Assembly (NCBI GenBank): GCA_947440715.1
Contig: CANETI010000076.1
Coordinates: forward strand, 1-9,487
Direction of reading: 5' to 3'
From: Planctomycetota bacterium
GTDB taxonomy: Bacteria > Planctomycetota > UBA11346
DNA length: 9,487 nucleotides
The translations under genes and the position numbers were made by a program. The notes below the pieces were generated by a model. It worked only from the letters and a program-made list of their open reading frames with translations. It was not told where the DNA came from and did not search any database. Shown here one piece after another: positions 6,775 to 9,487 of the stretch (positions are counted from its first letter, which is position 1; each line of letters opens with the position of its first letter).

Positions 6775-7560
6775 TCAGATCGTTATCCAGACAGGTGCGG
6801 GATCGTAGTTAATGACTTGTAGGATTAAGCCTTCAGCCGGGGCAATATTACCAATGCGATTCGCGTTACGTCCAGCCGCCATGGCAGCAATAAATTCATC
6901 GACACTCGCGCGACCTTGTGCAACAAACAGCATGGCGCCAACGATTCCACGCACTTGTTTATAAAGAAATCCTTCGCCAGTGATGGTGAAGGTGTGAATT
7001 TCTTCGCCGATGCGCTGTTCGCTGTGCCACGATGTACTTAATACGCGTCGATGCGGATCGTCTTCATCTGAGTCATCGCGTCGCAAACAGGCGAATCCAG
7101 ACAAATCACGATCCCCAGGCAACATCGCGGCCAGCGTCGGTAAATGTTGGGGGTGGTCGATACGCCGCAGCCACCAACAACGCCTGTCCAATACTGGTCG
7201 CATATTGCGGCGACAAACGCGATAGACATAGGTTTTTGATCGCGCTGCGGTTTTTGCATTCCACGTGTCCGGCATTTCTGCCACGCGTCGCACCGCGACG
7301 TCCATGGGTAAATAGCTGGTTAATGCCATGCCCAGCGTGGCTGGTTCCCATACACGATTAAGCGCAACGTCGCCAACTAAACCGTACGCACTCACACCAG
7401 CATCTAAGCGACTGGCGAGTCGGACCTTGGTTGGTGCACCTTCGAGCTGCGTGACGGCAGCGGTCAGGACACTTTGTAACGTGCGAATATCGCCACGTTG
7501 TTCCTGCGTGCCAGCAAATGCACTGCCGTCATATTCAAATTCGATGGCGTATCGTGGCAC
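6775..7560 (-). CDS. truA: tRNA pseudouridine synthase A-like (positions 38-40)
   Basis: This 261-residue member of the TruA family isomerises uridines in the anticodon stem-loop of tRNAs. The opening YAIEFEYDGSAFAG corresponds to the family's 'Y-x-G-x-x-F-x-G' strand, and the S-R51-L-D53-A-G-V-S box carries the catalytic aspartate (family consensus R-T-D-A-G-V-H-A). KTYVYRV supplies the conserved tyrosine strand, and GEGFLYKQVRGIVGAML the late F-(x)3-VR-x-IVG motif. R51 and D53 are kept, but Thr is Leu and His is Ser in the box, and the usual G-W-Q after the first strand is G-T-Q, so it is a diverged member that may have altered tRNA specificity. The start is GTG at 7560; there is no clear Shine-Dalgarno, and the pcnB stop is 20 bases upstream, so translation may be coupled. 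Placing it beside pcnB fits a tRNA/RNA-processing role. Confidence 0.88.
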   Translation of the reverse strand: MPRYAIEFEYDGSAFAGTQEQRGDIRTLQSVLTAAVTQLEGAPTKVRLASRLDAGVSAYGLVGDVALNRVWEPATLGMALTSYLPMDVAVRRVAEMPDTWNAKTAARSKTYVYRVCRRNMRPVLDRRCWWLRRIDHPQHLPTLAAMLPGDRDLSGFACLRRDDSDEDDPHRRVLSTSWHSEQRIGEEIHTFTITGEGFLYKQVRGIVGAMLFVAQGRASVDEFIAAMAAGRNANRIGNIAPAEGLILQVINYDPAPVWITI

Positions 7561-7580
7561 GAGGCAAATCGATGCGTGGA

Positions 7581-9065
7581 TTAACCCTCCGCTTCGTCCC
7601 CGTCTTCCCAGGTGGCGGTTTCTTGATCGATGGATTCATCATCGAAACCTTCGTCCTCAGCGCCTTCTAAGACTTCGTCGAGCACGGCATCGCGAGCGAA
7701 ACGACGGTCACGTCGTCCGGTGTGACCGTGGCGACCACCACCGGTTTTGCCGCGGAAGCTGAATATATCACGGCGATCGGGTGAATCGACGGTACCACCG
7801 ATGGGTGAACCCAGCGATTTACGCGCGGACAACCAGACTTCGTTTATTTCAGCTAACTCTGGCAGATCACCAAAAGCCAATTGATTGACGCGCCATACCA
7901 AATCAAAGAAGGGGGCTGAAACATAACGCCGCACGCGTTTATTCTGATGGGCAAAGAACAATAAATATAATTGACCACGTAATATTTCGACCGCGCTGTT
8001 CACTAAGCGTTTGGGTAAATCCATACGATTGCCAACGCTGCGGACTTCTTGCGTTACGCGAGCGGCAACTTTATGGAATTGATCACGTGAAACGTCGACG
8101 CTATCGAGCAAGGGAATAAATAATCCCGTGGTGATAACTTCTAAGGGGAAATAACATTCTGCTTCGGCGGCTTTATCAATGGCGGTGAAATAATCGATGA
8201 CTTGTTCAATACCAGCTTCGCCTAAAGCGACGGTCCAATCCGGATATAAGACGCCCATAAAACCAAAGTCGACCAGCATTTTCAAACCAGCCGTACGGTT
8301 GGCTTGCGTGATAATGCGGAAAATTTCTTCGGTAACGCGGAAGCGACTCGCTTTTAGGATTTCTCCCTGCAATTCACGTAGCGCACGTTCGGTATCAGGA
8401 TCAAAGGTAAAATTAAAACGCGCAGCAAATTTAATCGCGCGCAACATACGCACGGGATCTTCACGGAAGCGCACTTGTGGATCACCAACGCAGCGAATTA
8501 TTTTTGCGGCAATGTCACGAACGCCACCGGTGTAATCAATTAACGAAAAATCGCGGATGTCATAGTACAGCGCATTGATGGTAAAATCGCGTCGATAAGC
8601 GTCGGTTTCTAAGTCGCCCCATTGATTATCGTCTTCAATATAAAGCTCACCGTTATTGTCGCCGTTCGGCTCAACCGCCGCGCGCAGGGTGGCGCATTCA
8701 ACATTTTTTTGACCAAAGAACACGTGCACGATGCGGAAGCGACGTCCGACTTCGCGACTATTGCGAAAGAGGCGACGTAAATCGCGCGGACGAGCATCGG
8801 TAGCGACATCAAAGTCTTTGGGCGTCTTGCCCATTAATAAATCACGTACGGCACCGCCAACTAAATAGGCGTCATAGTTATGGTCTTTAAGTCCGTACAG
8901 CACGCGCAATGAATCGCGGTCGATGTCTTTGCGCGAAATCGAATGGTCTTCTCGGCCAATGAGGCTCGGAGCAGGCCCAAGGCGATGCGGTAGATCTTCG
9001 GGGTTGTTAAACGGTACAAAGCGACGCTGGTGGGTTTCACCAGCATTCGGGTGTGCAGATTCCAC
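7581..9065 (-). CDS. pcnB: Poly(A) polymerase / CCA-adding-type nucleotidyltransferase (PcnB-like)
   Basis: This class II nucleotidyltransferase adds A residues to RNA 3' ends and marks RNA for decay (CCA-adding activity is the alternative in this superfamily). In 494-residue numbering, an N-terminal REDHSISRKDI segment is followed by YLVGGAVRDLLMGK and D84-F-D86-V with the two catalytic aspartates. FRNSREVGRRFRIVHV is a PcnB-like stretch, then come RRDFTINAL, D-x-TGG, RFREDPVRMLRAIKFAARF and the helical C-domain. The ISRKDI and VGRRFRIVHV segments point to PcnB rather than a CCA transferase. The C-terminus has a Gly/Arg/His-rich basic patch followed by about 28 mainly acidic residues. I prefer the GTG at 9065 because GAGGA lies 8 bases before it. 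A longer frame from a TTG at 9179 would add a Cys/Pro-rich, unconserved-looking leader. It is the first gene of the minus-strand cluster. Confidence 0.93.
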   Translation of the reverse strand: MESAHPNAGETHQRRFVPFNNPEDLPHRLGPAPSLIGREDHSISRKDIDRDSLRVLYGLKDHNYDAYLVGGAVRDLLMGKTPKDFDVATDARPRDLRRLFRNSREVGRRFRIVHVFFGQKNVECATLRAAVEPNGDNNGELYIEDDNQWGDLETDAYRRDFTINALYYDIRDFSLIDYTGGVRDIAAKIIRCVGDPQVRFREDPVRMLRAIKFAARFNFTFDPDTERALRELQGEILKASRFRVTEEIFRIITQANRTAGLKMLVDFGFMGVLYPDWTVALGEAGIEQVIDYFTAIDKAAEAECYFPLEVITTGLFIPLLDSVDVSRDQFHKVAARVTQEVRSVGNRMDLPKRLVNSAVEILRGQLYLLFFAHQNKRVRRYVSAPFFDLVWRVNQLAFGDLPELAEINEVWLSARKSLGSPIGGTVDSPDRRDIFSFRGKTGGGRHGHTGRRDRRFARDAVLDEVLEGAEDEGFDDESIDQETATWEDGDEAEG

Positions 9066-9073
9066 GCCAGTTA

Positions 9074-9078
9074 TCCTC
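9074..9078 (-). promoter_or_regulatory. Ribosome binding site of pcnB
   Basis: GAGGA on the minus strand, 8 bases before the GTG at 9065, supports this start over the TTG at 9179. Confidence 0.6.
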
Positions 9079-9189
9079 GTCGGGGCTCGTTGGCACCATT
9101 GGGTCCGCCGGCGCAACAAGCGCAGGCCTCCGCAATGGGCAGGCGGCGGCGATGATGCGCACTCATTGAGCAAGGGCAACCTATGCTTC

Positions 9190-9487
9190 TTGGGACATCA
9201 GGCGTTCGGTTACGAGCAAAAATGGCACCGCGGAATCTCGCAACCTTCTCAGCCAACGCTCAACCAAAGCTCAGTCAAAGGGCAAGGACAGCACCAAAGG
9301 GAATTGGTACTAGTCGTCATAGCTGTTCCTCTGGTCGCCGTTTTTACGGTTTATGCACCAAATTTGAGGTTAATGGAACGCTTAAAGCCAGCTAAAGAGC
9401 AGGCGCAGCCTATTGCCCAATCAGGACTTGGCACCTTGGTCCTTGCCTTGGAAGGCTCCGGCATACTCTTCCGACCCTTTTGCTATG
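9190..9487 (+). CDS. Possible partial plus-strand ORF with one membrane segment
   Basis: The frame containing base 9283 has no stop from well inside antisense pcnB to the window edge. It encodes a hydrophobic stretch (VLVVIAVPLVAVFTVYA, 9307-9357) followed by a basic/helical segment with MERLKPAKEQAQ. No good start is visible: TTG at 9190 or 9304, or ATG at 9373 with GAGG only 3 bases away. It uses AGG, CTA, GTA and ATA codons that look unlike the confident genes. I do not recognise a family. It excludes the minus-strand reading at 9421-9487. Confidence 0.22.
   Translation, partial: MGHQAFGYEQKWHRGISQPSQPTLNQSSVKGQGQHQRELVLVVIAVPLVAVFTVYAPNLRLMERLKPAKEQAQPIAQSGLGTLVLALEGSGILFRPFCY
9247..9279. 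repeat. Three imperfect 11-bp tandem repeats upstream of pcnB
   Basis: Units TCTCAGCCAAC, GCTCAACCAAA and GCTCAGTCAAA follow one another without spacing (minus-strand consensus TTGRYTGAG in each). A period of 11 is not a multiple of three and is near one helical turn, so the copies would lie on one face of the DNA. This suits a protein-binding array better than a coding repeat. Confidence 0.55.
9421..9487 (-). CDS. Possible 3' end of a further minus-strand gene
   Basis: A minus-strand frame enters from the window edge and ends at TGA (9421-9423), giving 21 residues ending EEYAGAFQGKDQGAKS. Composition is hydrophilic, like an ordinary protein C-terminus, and orientation matches the pcnB cluster, which would place a gene end about 355 bases before pcnB. 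Twenty-one codons are too few for identification, and the opposite strand is open too. Confidence 0.25.
   Translation of the reverse strand, partial: IAKGSEEYAGAFQGKDQGAKS

Larger units (their letters stand above)
9066..9420. other. pcnB upstream region without a confident gene
   Basis: About 355 bases with no convincing gene. Next to pcnB it is GC-rich, with CCGCCG/CGGCGG segments that could pair in a transcript. Further out it holds the 11-bp tandem repeats (9247-9279), a 23-codon minus-strand ORF with a GAGGA site (9249-9320), and a long stop-free plus-strand frame. I found no convincing -35/-10 pair on the minus strand, though the promoter of the minus-strand operon is expected here. Confidence 0.5.

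Noticed and set aside
7328..7762. A 144-codon plus-strand ORF spanning the truA/pcnB junction
   Set aside because: Antisense to two confidently identified genes, Arg-rich and without recognisable motifs.
9066..9179. N-terminal extension of pcnB from a TTG at 9179
   Set aside because: The added 38 residues are Cys/Pro/Arg-rich and unlike PcnB N-termini; GTG 9065 has a better ribosome binding site.
9328..9352. CCGT-TTTT-ACGG hairpin as a terminator
   Set aside because: Only a 4-bp stem and no adequate T-tract following it on either strand.
9183..9395. A 70-codon plus-strand ORF starting with ATG at 9183
   Set aside because: No clear ribosome binding site, no recognisable motif, and Arg/Ser/Lys-rich composition typical of a spurious frame.
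9281..9447. Inverted 9-bp repeat GGCAAGGAC / GTCCTTGCC
   Set aside because: The arms are 149 bases apart with no extended pairing; likely chance similarity in a CAAGG-rich stretch.

Overview
The window looks like a chromosomal segment from a free-living, Gram-negative-type bacterium of the PVC group, most likely a planctomycete or a close relative. This is inferred from gene content, not from any marker gene. The pointers are two adjacent sulfatases, a lipoprotein phosphatase with a HCWHGADRTG loop, a zinc-ribbon/single-membrane-helix/proline-rich modular protein, and an SDR ending in a VDGGFH-type tail. I saw no rRNA, tRNA, CRISPR array, insertion sequence or phage gene.

Left part (1-2216, plus strand): the 3' end of an SGSH-like (heparan N-sulfatase type) sulfatase is followed after a short gap by a complete exported sulfatase with an intact C-A-P-S-R formylglycine site. 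They probably form a co-transcribed pair for desulfating sulfated polysaccharides or glycosaminoglycans.

Central and right part (2222-9065, minus strand): six tightly packed genes are read right to left. They are pcnB (poly(A) polymerase / CCA-adding-type nucleotidyltransferase), truA (tRNA pseudouridine synthase), an SDR oxidoreductase of the FabG type, a 736-residue membrane-anchored modular protein of unknown function, hemC (hydroxymethylbilane synthase), and a lipoprotein dual-specificity/tyrosine phosphatase. Gaps are 20, 68, 3, -4 and 7 bases, so they are probably one operon, with a possible internal control point in the 68-base gap before the SDR. The operon mixes RNA processing, redox metabolism, tetrapyrrole synthesis and cell-envelope functions. 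It ends 5 bases from the convergent sulfatase, with no visible terminator between them.

Right edge (9066-9487): this stretch has no securely identified gene. It holds the pcnB leader, three imperfect 11-bp tandem repeats, a possible 23-codon upstream ORF, and two mutually exclusive readings of the last part: a plus-strand open frame with a membrane segment, or the 3' end of another minus-strand gene.

The least understood gene is the 736-residue protein (3689-5899). I found no complete new defence or mobile system here.
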